From the NCBI GenBank assembly GCA_016490735.1, contig JAEMWC010000024.1, positions 1,262,501 to 1,326,500 on the forward strand: a DNA stretch of 64,000 bases, written 5' to 3'. This stretch comes from Pachyseris speciosa. Taxonomy: Eukaryota > Cnidaria > Anthozoa > Scleractinia > Pachyseridae. The translations under genes were made by a program, and so were the position numbers. Shown here one piece after another: positions 1 to 11,287 of the stretch (the first letter of the stretch is position 1; every line of letters begins with the position of its first letter). A model generated the notes under the pieces. That model was not told the origin of the DNA and did no database searches. It saw only the letters and a program-made list of their open reading frames with translations.

Positions 1-269
1 TATGAACAGTGTGCATCACCTGTGCTAACCAGGCATGTCACAACCTAATTTCTGTTATGAAATTCGGTATTAAGCACATAGTCTTCATCATCTGTCATTG
101 TCATCATCATTATATCCTTTATTTTAACATGGTATTTAGCACATTTTTGTTAATTGTTGAGGTGTATTTCTTAGTTTGGAAGCAAAGCCATGGTAGCTTT
201 TTATACAGACTGTAATCTACTGAACTTTTATTTCTTTCACTGGCCCAACATTTTGTATTTAATTTTTAG

Positions 270-3200
270 TTCCTTTTGCAAGTAATTGACGTGCTTAAAC
301 CCAAAATACAGACACTGATGGAGAAGTGTAACACAGTAAGTGTGTCTTGATGTTCTATCAAATTCTCACAGGTAATGCTGTATGTTGGATAAACAAAATG
401 TTCATGAGCTTGTTGCGGTCACCTTATGGAACACAATGTAACATTTAGCAATGGGAATATACCAGTTATGTGCTTATTGTCTGGTACTTACTGGAATTAC
501 TTCAGAAAACTATTGATCACATACATGAAGCAGTTAAAAAATTTAATACTGATCATGGCTTCGATGTTTGGTAATACCTCAGAAAACTGCTGATCGCATA
601 GCAGTTAAAAAAACTTAATGCTGATCATGGGTTCTATTTTGGTAATACTAACTGCTGATCGCATAGCAGTTAAAAAATACTGATCATGGGTTCTATTATG
701 GTAATACTTGAGAAAACTGCTGATTGCTTAGCAGTTAAAAAATACTGATTATAAGTTCTATTTATGTTAAGGTTAAGATGTGGATTCAGTTGTTGATACC
801 CAGAATAGAAGATGGAAACAACTTTGGTGTCTCCATCCAGGTACACAATTCTCACACAATGAAATTCTTAATATTGAAGACCTTAGCCTATGTTCAGCCA
901 AATGACTTTAGAGGTTTTTTGTGATGGAATAGCTCATGTTTGGTGCAGTAGAGGTTATCACCGGAAGACGTACATTTCCATGCCATCATTGGTTGACAAA
1001 ATCAGCTCAAAACCAGATTGTCCTTATAGTCTAGAGGCCTATCCATTTTTTGGCTTAATGCCAAAAGAATGTTTGGATGGGAAATGTAGGGTCCTTGTAT
1101 TCTGAATTTGATGGTATTTTGTCCTTCTGGCTCGAGGGACACAGCTTCCAGATTTCTTTGTGCCTATACCCAATTACTTTCATATTATTTTTTATTTTTA
1201 ACTTCAGGAAGAAACTCTCAGTGAAGTACAGAGAATCGAGGGTGAAGCAGCGACATTTTTGGACCAGATTTCAAGGTACTTTTCCATTTTAATTCATGTA
1301 GAATTAATCTCAATACATTGACCACAACATTCTTTAAATAAAGTACACATGTATTATTCCTTACCAGATATTATATCACAAGGGGAAAAATTGTTTCCAA
1401 GATCATAAAATACCCTCAGTTGGTAAGTGCTTTTCACCTTTTCAAACTGACTATCTTTATTTAGGTTGTTGGTTCCATTGCTCATTCAATATTTTCTTTC
1501 AAATTCTAACTACATTTAGTATAATATAATAATAATAATAATATATAGGATTTCTATAGTGCTCGCCCTAGCATTCTATCACAAATGCTATTCTTTGATT
1601 GGTTACACTTCTCACTATCTATTGTGATAGATAGTGAGTAGCAGTTGTCAACGAAATAGATGCTGCCTCTTCGTGTTTTCAAAGTGTCTGCGAGGAGGAT
1701 TTAGATAATTTACTGTTTAGCTTTGAATGACTAGTAGATTTATATAAAAACAATTAGATTATTTGCGCTCAATCTCTATGCGTGATAGCTGATTCGGGCT
1801 ATGCCCTCATCAGCTATCATGCGATAGAAATCTCGAGCTCTAATTGTTAAGAAGTACTGTCAAAATTCTCCAGCACAGAAGATGAGGGACAGAGCTGATG
1901 CTCTTTATCACTGAGGCATATTTAACTTTGGTCCCTTTGGAACCCACTGAACTGTGGTTCCATACAGTAATGAGGTGTCGGTATAGATGGCTTTTGGTCT
2001 CATTGAAACCAACTAAACTGTCAGAGGGTGTCCATATGACTTGGGGGATTACAAGGCTGGTCAGAGGTCTCACTGCTTGCCGAATAGTTTTCAATATTTA
2101 CAGTGTACCTGCATTTTCTTGGTGTTTGATAGGATGACTACAGGCAGGCTGTCATGGAATTAGACGAAAAGGAGTTTACAAGTTTACGCCTCTGCTGCTG
2201 TGAACTGCGAAATCATTACGTAAGTATTAAAAGCATCAAATGCCATGTTAACTCCAAGGATTTATGTGTGTGTGTGTGTGTGTGGGTGGGGGGGGGGGGT
2301 GTTAGTGAACTGAAGGTCAGTGGTACAACTCCCATCCTTTGCTGACAAGAAGTGTTGTTCTGCTTTGTCTCTCTTTCTGTCTTATCTGAGGCAGTTCACT
2401 GGGAACTGGCAGTTTGCTGAGTAACACTGTTGCAGATAAGCATATCTGTCCTGTAGTGGGGGTGCAGGGAGGGGGTTACTCCTTGTGGAAATTCTCCCAG
2501 TTGCTTTATGCCTGGTTACACTCTACCAATGTGGGCTACCTGTGACTTGTAAGGAACAAGACACTCTGTGAGTGTTAATTCGTGTTACTTTTGTGCAGGA
2601 AAATTTGTTCCGGCGGTTGAAGTGGATTATTTAACCTTGAGTGTTCACTTGCGGTCACGTATTAAATGACAGGTATCACATTACGAAAACAACTTTGTGC
2701 AAATCTGTAATTTTTCTGTCACAGAATTTGAATTCAACTTGTGATATCGATAAGCCGATAAGCACTACACGTGCGAGGCTTCCAACTTCCAACATTCGGC
2801 AAACCTTTTCACAGGGACAGACTGTGCTGTATTAAAATATCTAGCTTCACAACTCAAACACGATGAATTTGCATAACTTCAAAACAACCGTTGTGTGATG
2901 TTAGCCTTTCAACCTTTGGACTATGTGGTTTGCTTTAACCAATGAACACACTGCCACGTGCTTGCTATTGTGCATTGGCCAATCCAAACACCGGAATGTA
3001 ATTGTATTGTGCATTTTGGTGCACAGGAAAAAAAAAAGAAGACTGAAATCTGACACATTTTATAACTCGGTATACTTACAGTATCCGAGTAAATAGAGCT
3101 GATCTACAATGTAATTTTCAGGATGGACTAGCCTTCCATCCAAATGGGGGATGGTGGCTTTCTGTCACAATACATAGCTTAAGCACCAGCTATGTAGGTC

Positions 3201-3372
3201 AGGGATGGGTAGCCTGTGCCTTAATGGCACAGGCCTACAGCTATCAGGTTGTAAACTGTATACTAAAGTCTATCTAAATGTATTTTTACAGCTTTCCCTC
3301 CATGATACCATTACAAAGAACCTGGACAAGATCAAGAAGCCTCGCACAAATAATGCAGATTCTCTTTACTAA
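270..3372 (+). CDS. 3' four exons of an unrecognised, probably coiled-coil protein (partial)
   Basis: I do not recognise this protein. Four exons join in frame: 270-335, 1208-1275, 2144-2219 and 3292-3372, ending in TAA. Each is bounded by AG and GT (donors gtaagt, gtactt, gtaagt), and phases 0/0/2/0 match at every join; at exon 3 the alternative acceptor 4 bases downstream would give a stop at once. The 96 visible residues are rich in E, K, L and Q with heptad-like spacing and an unusual Leu-Cys-Cys-Cys cluster in exon 3, and end in a basic stretch. This suggests the C-terminal helical tail of a coiled-coil protein, perhaps a cytoskeletal, kinetochore or trafficking subunit, but that is inference. 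The 5' exons lie left of the window. Confidence 0.6.
503..768. repeat. Short tandem repeat, about 4 copies of a 60-77 bp unit
   Basis: Four successive units each contain the run GAAAACTGCTGATCGCATAG (or close variants) followed by CAGTTAAAAAA, TGATCATGGGTTC and TGGTAATAC. The units shorten from about 77 to 60 bp. It lies in the intron between the first two visible exons. Confidence 0.75.
1521..1850. mobile_element. Intronic MITE-like repeat with two internal palindromes
   Basis: An ATA-rich start is followed by a 'tttctatagtgctcgcc' motif seen in similar form at 31398. A palindrome around CACTATCTATTGTGATAGATAGTG lies at 1610-1640. A larger imperfect palindrome (1751-1847) has CAATTAGA at its outer ends and TGATAGCTGAT / ATCAGCTATCA flanking its centre. 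No coding potential is visible. Confidence 0.55.
2264..2300. repeat. (TG)n microsatellite followed by a G run
   Basis: A TG dinucleotide run passes into GTGGG and ten or more G. It lies in the last intron of the left-edge gene. Confidence 0.9.
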
Positions 3373-4306
3373 AAGCTTTTATTATTATTTTTATTAAGTT
3401 CACCTTGACCATTGCTGAAAGAATGTTCCCCCTTGTTTTCACTTGTCAGTAAACGATGGGTCATTCATTTTAAAAACTCTTGTCAGTACTTCATCCTATT
3501 TGAAATAGTTTTATTTTGAATACCTATATAATAGTCGGTTATCTATTATTATCTTTTTAGGCACCAACTTTGTGCCATTTTGTATATTTTATGGGAGACA
3601 AGTGCTTTAGGAGCACCAGATATACCTTTCTTTTTGACCAGAGGGAGAAGTGTTACTGATTTTTAACTGGAGTTGTGCTGCCCAGCTCTTCAAATCCCAG
3701 CCTGATTTCAGACTGAACTACTTCAACTTCCATAGGAGTTTTCATCGCAGAGATTTGAGTTGCTGCAGTAGTAAATAAGTCCAGGTTATGATGTAGGATG
3801 AAACTTTCTGGTTACCACCCTATTTTCACTTTTTTTTGTTTGAAATGACGTGGGATAAAAACGTCTATATCCTTTTGTAGCTCACTTAAAAAAAAAACCA
3901 CGCCCAATTTTAGACCAAAAGGCCTCAAGAAGCATGGGTGTGGCACGCACCTACTGAGCTTTAAATGGGTTCTTCCCCCTCCTCCCTTTGTTGGCTTAGT
4001 GTCTGCAATGTTAGCTTAAAATGTGCTCTGATAGCAGAGAACAGTGTAAATAATGTGGCCTTGAGTGTTATTCAGGAAAATGTTACCCAACTGAACACTT
4101 GGAACTGGAGTTTTGTCTACGTTATCAAGATCTATTGTTAAAGAATTCCGTTCTTGGAAGCAGTGGCTTTCAAACTGTCTTCTTTCAGAGTGAATTTTTG
4201 TTCTCATTGTGGTTAACGTTATTCATTTCAGACACTAAGCTTGTTTATCATCTTTTAGGCATATATTGATGTGTATTTAATGAATGTATGTGCTCTGATT
4301 TCTATG

Positions 4307-4312
4307 AATAAA
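4307..4312 (+). terminator. Candidate poly(A) signal of the left-edge gene
   Basis: AATAAA lies about 0.9 kb after the stop codon of the left-edge gene. The stretch 3373-4306 has no supported coding region and would be the 3' UTR if this signal is used. No nearer perfect AATAAA was noticed. Confidence 0.35.
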
Positions 4313-4650
4313 CCATAAAAATGCTTCGAGAGCTCTTGTTCCTTGTTTTTTTTCTGTTTGAAGTAATTAGTGAAATTTTTTCAGAGGCGATTTTTGGTGA
4401 TTTTGTTTCTTGTGTCTTCCTGAATAGTGATTACACAACCAGAAAATCGGACGCAATACTCGATTTTCTGTCGTCCTTTAAAAATTGAGGAGAAACAAGG
4501 ATCAACAACATTAAGCGATCAAAAGAAAAAAAAAATAGAATCAACGAAATCTCCCCACATGATCGTTGAGGGTCATGTGCTTTCCAGCCTTTGATACTTG
4601 TGGATATTGCACATTCCTAAATGTGGTAATAAGTTGGATACTTAGATTAA

Positions 4651-4815
4651 GGGCCTGTTTACATGAGTGAACTTATCCCATGATGACTTTCATCCCAGTG
4701 TCTGGCTATTTACCTCTTGGTGTTCACATGATCCCAGGGTGAAATTTGTTCATCCCGGTCTTCAGCACGGGAACAATCCCGGGGTGAAAGGTGACCAAAA
4801 ATTCCATGTAAACGG
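4651..4815. mobile_element. PIF/Harbinger-like MITE fragment (GGGCCTGTTTACATG end)
   Basis: It begins GGGCCTGTTTACATG after an A-rich TTAA and ends near CATGTAAACGG. The outer sequence is closely related to the better preserved element at 34780-35203, and the interior contains repeated ATCCC-type words. Both termini are degraded. Confidence 0.4.
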
Positions 4816-5195
4816 ACTTCCCGACATGAAAAATAAAACTATTCACAATGCTCAAAATCGAGGCGCGAAGCCAAAACATTAAAATAACAAGTCTCGTGCA
4901 CAAGGGTATGCAAGTGTACGGGGCCCTGAATCCCAAAGGGCTAGAATAAATGCCGTTGAACACTCCCTCTCCGCTCAGTCTCTGATCAGTGCCAAAGAGG
5001 AAGGTGGAACTTCCAGTTTTTCCTACGAATTTTCAGCAACGAAAACTTCGGATAAAGAATGCCTCAACCGAATGGTGAAGTTCAGATGCCCCAAATGCCA
5101 GAGGCTCCACGTCCTGTCGTTCTAGACCCAGCGCCGGGGAATGATGCGGACAACAAGCTCCTCAATTGACGGCTGAAGAGAAACTTGAGGTAAAC

Positions 5196-5653
5196 GTTTG
5201 ACAGGGGCACCCAACGACAAGTTTCGGTAGATATCTGTTCGGTGGAGGATAATTCGCCTCGGGCTTTCGGCGTCGATAAAAGAGTGCACTCGGATTTTCG
5301 TAGCTAAAACGTGGCCTAAAAGATTCGCAATTGGGAAATCACAGCCCCTGAGGTTTTCGGAAAGGTCGTAACTGCTGGTTTTGACAGTCAAAAACGTCAG
5401 CTAGCATTTTCGGAAAGAAAATAGTTCCCTAGAAAGTTCTTGGAAAGTCATTTCAGCTTGCATTTTCTCAACGGAAGATTTTGATCCCTAACATTTTCGG
5501 GCAATGAACATTTCAGCTAGGGAATCCGAACAGATAAACTTCTTCTATCTTATGAAAACATCACTTTAAACAGACTTCAAACACTATAAGACGCTTAAAA
5601 ACGCCTTTCTACAGCTTTTTCTTGATTTGGCTCGTTGGGTGCCCCTGGTTTGA
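5196..5653. mobile_element. 446-bp MITE with CAGGGG-type inverted ends and 6-bp target duplication (copy 1)
   Basis: The element is 5202-5647. It starts CAGGGGCACCCAACGA and ends with the exact reverse complement, a perfect 16-bp terminal inverted repeat. GTTTGA occurs directly on both sides (5196-5201 and 5648-5653) as a 6-bp target-site duplication. The interior holds repeated TTTTCGG words and no convincing ORF. An inverted full-length copy of nearly equal length lies at 22396-22842. Confidence 0.85.
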
Positions 5654-6000
5654 GTTCTGTCTACTCGTTTTATCCGCATGATTGTATAGCGTTTTGGGGT
5701 TAATTTCCTTTTATGTTCCCCCTCTGGCATTTTCCTTGCTCCGGCTTGGTTTACAATGTTTTTTTCTTGCGTTCGCGACGAGTTTTTGTGGTCTTTCGCG
5801 TGTTTTCGTACCGACGCTTTTTCTAGGGGGCGTCCAGGGTTTGTTTGCAGGTTTTGTCTAGTATGTCCTTGGGAGGCTACTGATTGTTTCTTCCCTCGTC
5901 TTTGGGTTTTTTGGGTTATGCATTAGAATTATTTTATAATGTTTGTGACTTGCCTGTTGTAAATAACGTAAATTACTTTTATTTATACACGGTAGTGTTG

Positions 6001-6770
6001 TTTGGATAGGATTGTTCTGACTACTGAGGCGAATGGGTTTTACCTGCTATTGTCATGGTGTGATTCTTTCAGCAGGTTGTCTGTTTGGTGATTATGACTA
6101 TGAAATGTTACATGGTCAGCGAAGATTGTAATTTGCTTGTTATTGTCATGACGGACTTGTTTGGATCAGATTGTTATGGCCAGTGAGGCAATTGTGATTT
6201 GCCTGCTATTGTCATGCCGTGATTCTTTTCGCAAATTGTCTGTTTGATGATCATGACTGTGAAATGTTGTATGGCCAGTGAAGAAGTGTAATTTGCTTGT
6301 TATTGTCATGACGGGATTGTTTGAATAGAATTGTTATAGCCAGTGAGGTAATTGTGATTTGCCTGCTATTGTCATGGCGTGACTCTTTCAGCAAGTTGTC
6401 TGTTTGATGATCATGACTATGAAATGTTCTATGGCCAACGAGGAATGTAATTTTTTTGTTACTGTCATGACGGAATTGTTTGGATAAAATTGTTATGGCC
6501 AGTGAGGCAATTGTGATTTGCCCGCTATTGTTATGGCGTGTCTCGTTTAGCGAGTTGTCTGTTTGACGATTGTTCATTACTGTGAATGTTGTATGGCCAG
6601 TGAAGAATTGTTATTTGCTTGTTATTGTCATGACGGAATTTTTTGGATAGAATTGTTATGGCCAGTGAGGCCATTGTGATTTGCCCGCCATTCTTTCGCC
6701 GAGTTGTTTGTTTGATGATCATGACTGTGAAATGTTGTGTGGCCACATTTTTGCTCATTAGTATACAGGG
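6001..6770. repeat. Tandem repeat, about 5 units of ~160 bp
   Basis: Starts of the TTTGGATAGAATTGTTATGG phase recur at about 6001, 6160, 6320, 6479 and 6642. Each unit carries TTGTCATGACGG, TGATTTGCC and GATGATCATGACTGTGAAATG. A single degraded unit boundary reappears at 7119-7155, just before the composite repeat. The period is close to 159, so one strand stays open across units and yields repetitive peptides that are not evidence of a gene. Confidence 0.85.
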
Positions 6771-7467
6771 TAACCCTGGGAGGGCGTGGTCATATATACA
6801 AATAAAATTCGAAGTTGAGAAGGCTGGTTCATCTGAGTAGTTTGAACAAGTTTTAGTTTTTTGCAATGAATAACAAAGAAAAAAGCAGCAATTAAAACTG
6901 CGAAACGGCGATCAAAACTGCGAATTAAACTCATACTTGTTGAAAATTTTGGGGTTTTTCCAAAGAGAATTCTCTCCGACACTATGCATGTCGGGCTCAA
7001 ATATTTGGAGATAGCTGAAATTGTTATGCTCCTTGAATATGAATATTCAGAGATTTTATTTCATCAGATGATGATAAGCATATACTAATGAGGCGGGAAA
7101 TGTAAACAAGGTTTCGCCTATTGACATGATGGAATTGTTTGGATAGACTTGTTGTGTTATTACCCGGGCTGCGCGCGTCTCGCGCGGCGCCCGGGTCTTA
7201 AACTACCGACGATTATTCTTTTTCGTCGTCGAGTATCATCCACAAATGGCACTTCCGGCGTTTCTGCGCAAGCGCTAACTATTTTTAACAACAGTGATGC
7301 GTGTTGTCACGTACGGGAAAATGTCGATTCATCTTGTGGCTTTTGAAGTCTGAACAAACAATATGTTAAGAGAAGTGTCTATGCGAATGTTTGCAAGTTC
7401 AACGGCGAGAAGAAAGCTTTTAACATGAGTAAACTTAATGGCAGATGGACTGCTTCAGGAGATTGCG

Positions 7468-7566
7468 AGTAGTCTCTAATTTTGGCGACGGATTTTGGGG
7501 CCACGTGCGCGCGCGAAGTTGCGAGGAGACGCGACGCGAGGGGAGCGCCAAAAATTAGAGACTACA
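7468..7566. mobile_element. ~99-bp MITE inside the left arm
   Basis: Inverted ends GTAGTCTCTAATTTTGG and CCAAAAATTAGAGACTAC enclose a GC-rich core with many CGCG words. The same block sits in the right arm around 9617-9715, so it entered the family before the arms separated. Confidence 0.6.
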
Positions 7567-8373
7567 GACAAAGGGAGTTTGACCTTTCCCAGCCGAGTGA
7601 TTCAGAAGTGTAAATCTCATATCAACAGCAAGAATGATGCCTGTTGTCACGTATTGGAAAACGTCGATTCACCTTGTGTCTTTGAAGTCTGAACAACTAA
7701 TATGTTAAGAGAAGTGTCTATACGAATGTTTGCAAGTTCAACAGCGAGAAGAAAGCTTTTAACATGACCAAAATTTAACTCCAGATGGATTGCCGCCGTG
7801 TTCCCCGTATCGGGTGTCTGGAGAACTCAGACCTAGAAAACTCAGACCTCAGACCTAGAAAACTCAGCCCCCCCCCCCCCAAGTCTGGAAAACTCAGACC
7901 CCCTCAAAACTATACAAATTTTCAAAGTCAAATAAACGTGGACAAAATAAATTATCGCCGTTCAGTGCGCTGAAATGTTACACCGTCTATTTATCGCAGA
8001 TAACAAACACTTCACGTTATTATAATCGGCTCCGGAGCACGAGACCTAGAATACTCAGACCCCCCTCCCCCAAACTGGAAAACTCAGACCCCCTCACAAC
8101 TATACAAATTTTCAAAGTGAAATAAACGTGAGCAAAATGAATTATCGCCGTTTGTGAGGGGTTTGAGTTTTTACAGTTTGGGGGGTGGGTCTGAGTTTTC
8201 TAGGTCTTGTGCTTCGGAGCCGATTATAATAACATGAGACGACAAAGGAGAAGTGTTTGTAAACAGTTTCACTCTGCTAATTAATTTTCTACTCACATTT
8301 CACCGAGACGTACTCCATTAACGTTTATGCGAAAAAATCCTACATCGTTCGATAAGCGTTTCCTTTCTCAAAC

Positions 8374-10021
8374 AACAAGAGGCTACAATTAGCCTAAACC
8401 CGGGCTTGCAAAAAACAGTATTGTATCCCTAACTTAGTGCTAAACAAAAGAATAGAGGGAAGTCTGTCTTTCTTACATCGGACGCATTGCCGTGTTTAGC
8501 TTGTGTTGGAGTCTATTTCTTTAGACCCCTATCAACATATATTCCTCTAAAATACAGCTCAACCATTGAGAACAGTAATTATAACACTTGTAAAAAATAG
8601 TTCTAAAAGAACAAGAAAAAGAGAAACAGAAAAATAAAGCCCGTGATATATACCACTAAAAGACATCAAACCCGGGTTAGCTGTGTCACAGGCAAGAACA
8701 GTGACCTTTAGGCCACAGAGGTTTATCGCTTTGCAAGGTGATAAAAATAGTGTATTGATTCCAAAAAAAAAACTAAGCACACTTGTTTTCGCTTCGATGG
8801 ATAATTGTTTGAGAAAGGAAACGCTTATCGAACGATGTAGGATTTTTTCGCATAAACGTTAATGGAGTACGTCGCGGTGAAATGTGAGTAGAAAATTAAT
8901 TAGCAGAGTGAAACTGTTTACAAACACTTCTCCTTTGTCGTCTCATGTTATTATAATCGGCTCCGAAGCACAAGACCTAGAAAACTCAGACCCCCCCCCC
9001 AATCTGTAAAAACTCAAACCCCTCATAAACGGCGATAATTCATTTTGCCCAAGTTTATTTCACTTTGAAAATTTGTATAGTTATGAGGGGGACTGAGTTT
9101 TCCAGTTTGGGGAAGAGGGGGGGGGTCTGAGTATTCTAGGTCTCGTGCTCCGGAGCCGATTATAATAACGTGAAGTGTTTGTTATCTGCGATAAATAGAC
9201 GGTGTAACATTTCAGCGCACTGAACGGCGATAATTTATTCTGTCCACGTTTATTTGACTTTGAAAATTTGTATAGTTTTGAGGGGGTCTGAGTTTTCCAG
9301 ATTTTTTTTTGGGGGGTGGGGGGGGAGGGGGTCTGAGTTTTCTAGGTCTGACTTCTCCAGACACCCGATACGGGGAACACGGCGGCAATCCATCTGGAGT
9401 TAAATTTTGGTCATGTTAAAAGCTTTCTTCTCGCTGTTGAACTTGCAAACATTCGTATAGACACTTCTCTTAACATATTAGTTGTTCAGACTTCAAAGAC
9501 ACAAGGTGAATCGACGTTTTCCGATACGTGACAACAGGCATCATTCTTGCTGTTGATATGAGATTTACACTTCCGAATCACTCGGCCGTGAAAGGTCAAA
9601 CTCCCTTTGTCTGTAGTCTCTAATTTTTGGCGCTCCCCTCGCGTCGCGTCTCCTCGCAACTTCGCGCGCGCACGTGCCCCCACAATCCGTCGCCAAAATT
9701 AGAGACTACTCGCAATCTCCTGAAGCAGTCCATCTGCCGTTAAGATTACGCATGTTAACAGCTTTCTTCTCGCCGTTGAACTTGCAATCTTTCGCATAGA
9801 CACTTCTCTTAACATATTGTTTGTTCAGACTTCAAAAGACACAAGGTGAATCGACATTTTCCGATACGTGACAACAGGCATGACTCTGTTAAAAATAGTT
9901 AGGGCTTGCGCAGAAACGCCGGAAGTGCCATTTGTGGATGATACTGGACGACGAAAAAGAATTCGAGAACCGTCGGTAGTTCTAGACCCGGGCGCCGCGC
10001 GAGACGCGCGCAGCCCGGGTA
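8374..10021 (-). mobile_element. Inner, inverted copy of the ACCCGGGCT-ended repeat unit
   Basis: Read on the minus strand this is a whole unit: from ACCCGGGCT (outer end at 10021) through the arm, then the block resembling 10027-10434, ending AAGCCCGGGT followed by TTAGGCTAATTG near 8380-8405. An intact junction of this family (here at 8801-8815, and at 43158-43180) reads through TTTCTCAAAC into TCCATCGAAGCG. In the outer unit that junction is split by this inner copy. It is non-coding; superfamily unassigned. Confidence 0.65.
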
Positions 10022-10693
10022 ATTATCCAGCGAAGCGAAAACAAGTGTGCTTAGTTTTTATTTGGAATCAATACACTATTTTTATCACCTTGCAAAAGGA
10101 TAAACCTCTGTGGCCTAAAGGTCACTGTTCTTGCCTGTGACACAGCTAACCCGGGTTTGATGTCTTTTAGCTTTTTTAGTGGTATATATCACGGGCTTTA
10201 TTTTTCTGTTTCTCTTTTTCTTGTTCTTTTAGAAATATTTTTTACAAGTGTTATAATTACTGTTCTCAATGGTTGAGCTGTATTTTAGAGGAATAAATGT
10301 TGATAGGGGTCTAAAGAAATAGACTCCAACACAAGCTAAACACAATGCGTCCGATGTAAGAAAGACAGACTTCCCTCTATTCTTTTGTTTAGCACTAAGT
10401 TAGGGATACAATACTGTTTTTTACAAGCCCGGGTTTAGGCTAATTGTAGCCTCTTGTTGTTACTATTGTCTTGACACGACATGACAAACCCGGATTAGCG
10501 AGTCAACGATTGTGACTGTTAGGTAACTCTTGCGTTATAATACTTTTGGCATGATGAACGTTTATTTGGTCTGTGAGACTTGAGGCCTGTTTGTTAAGGT
10601 CGTTGTTGACGCCTGTGAGACTGAGAGGGAAACCTCTTTGTGGTTTTTATAATGAGTTCTCTATAGAATGACTTGGCTCATTACTCTCCTTAG

Positions 10694-11255
10694 GCGTTAC
10701 AGTTTAAGTATGAGGAGTTAAAGAAGTCCACGGACGCCCTCACGAAATCCTCAGTGGATAAACTTCTCCTTGCTTTACTTGGCGATAAGGATCAGGAGAA
10801 GGTGTTAGAAGTGGTGGCGAGAAGAATAATCGTAGAAAGCTAGTGAGGCAGAATTCCGGACCTGGAAAAAGAGCCATGGCAGCCCCTTATATAGGGGCTC
10901 CTTGCTACTATTGTAATCGCCCTGGGCATATCCAGACAAATTGTTTCAAGCGGAAAAGAGATTTGGGCGGGCCTTCTGGTTTTTCTCGTAGGGTTCCACA
11001 ACCAAATGCTAACACAAACCAGACTAGGTAGAGAGATAACTGTGTAAAGTTTAGGCAGTTTAAAATTTTACTGCAATTTCATTGTACTACCTATGACGGA
11101 TTGTTGGTCATAATGATCAGAATCAAATGAAGAATGATCCTCGCAGTTGTGAACACAATTTATGTAATTTGCGAAAAGAAGCCTGAAAAAAAAAATCAGG
11201 ACTTCAACGGGGTTTGAACCCGTGACCTCGCGATTACCGGTGCAATGCTCTAACA

Positions 11256-11287
<32 letters not shown>

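Larger units (their letters stand above)
7161..10021. repeat. 2.9-kb inverted repeat (two ~1.21-kb arms, ~430-bp spacer)
   Basis: The left arm (7161-8373) and right arm (8807-10021) are near-identical reverse complements. The axis is near 8590, with TACCCGGGCT at the outer left and its complement at the outer right. The arms share the GC-rich CGCGCG block, TTCCGGCGTTTCTGCGCAAG, an internal duplicated segment, and ACTCAGACC/poly-C blocks. The spacer (8374-8806) is itself inverted relative to 10027-10463. The layout is explained by one repeat unit being invaded by an inverted copy of the same family. Confidence 0.85.
7161..10463 (+). mobile_element. Outer copy of the ACCCGGGCT-ended unit, split by the inner copy
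   Basis: The outer unit consists of 7161-8373 plus 10027-10463. It begins ACCCGGGCT and ends AAGCCCGGGT (10425-10434) plus a short conserved tail. The flanks GTTATTAC (before 7163) and GTTGTTAC (ending 10463) are a possible 8-bp target duplication with one mismatch. A single-unit relative without the poly-C insert is at 42552-43731. Confidence 0.55.

Noticed and set aside
6251..6866. Two long minus-strand ORFs with repeated peptides
   Set aside because: They run through a ~160-bp tandem repeat whose period is near a multiple of three, so openness is a by-product; no start context or domain is seen.
7495..7692. ORF starting with Arg/Ala-rich peptide, repeated at 9486-9683
   Set aside because: It lies within the non-coding repeat unit; the Arg-rich part is the CG-rich MITE, and frames are not preserved in the 42.5-kb relative.
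11200..11272. tRNA-Thr (GGT) gene
   Set aside because: C at position 33, a mismatched anticodon stem, and the same head repeated with SINE flanks at 52427-52497 indicate a tRNA-derived SINE.
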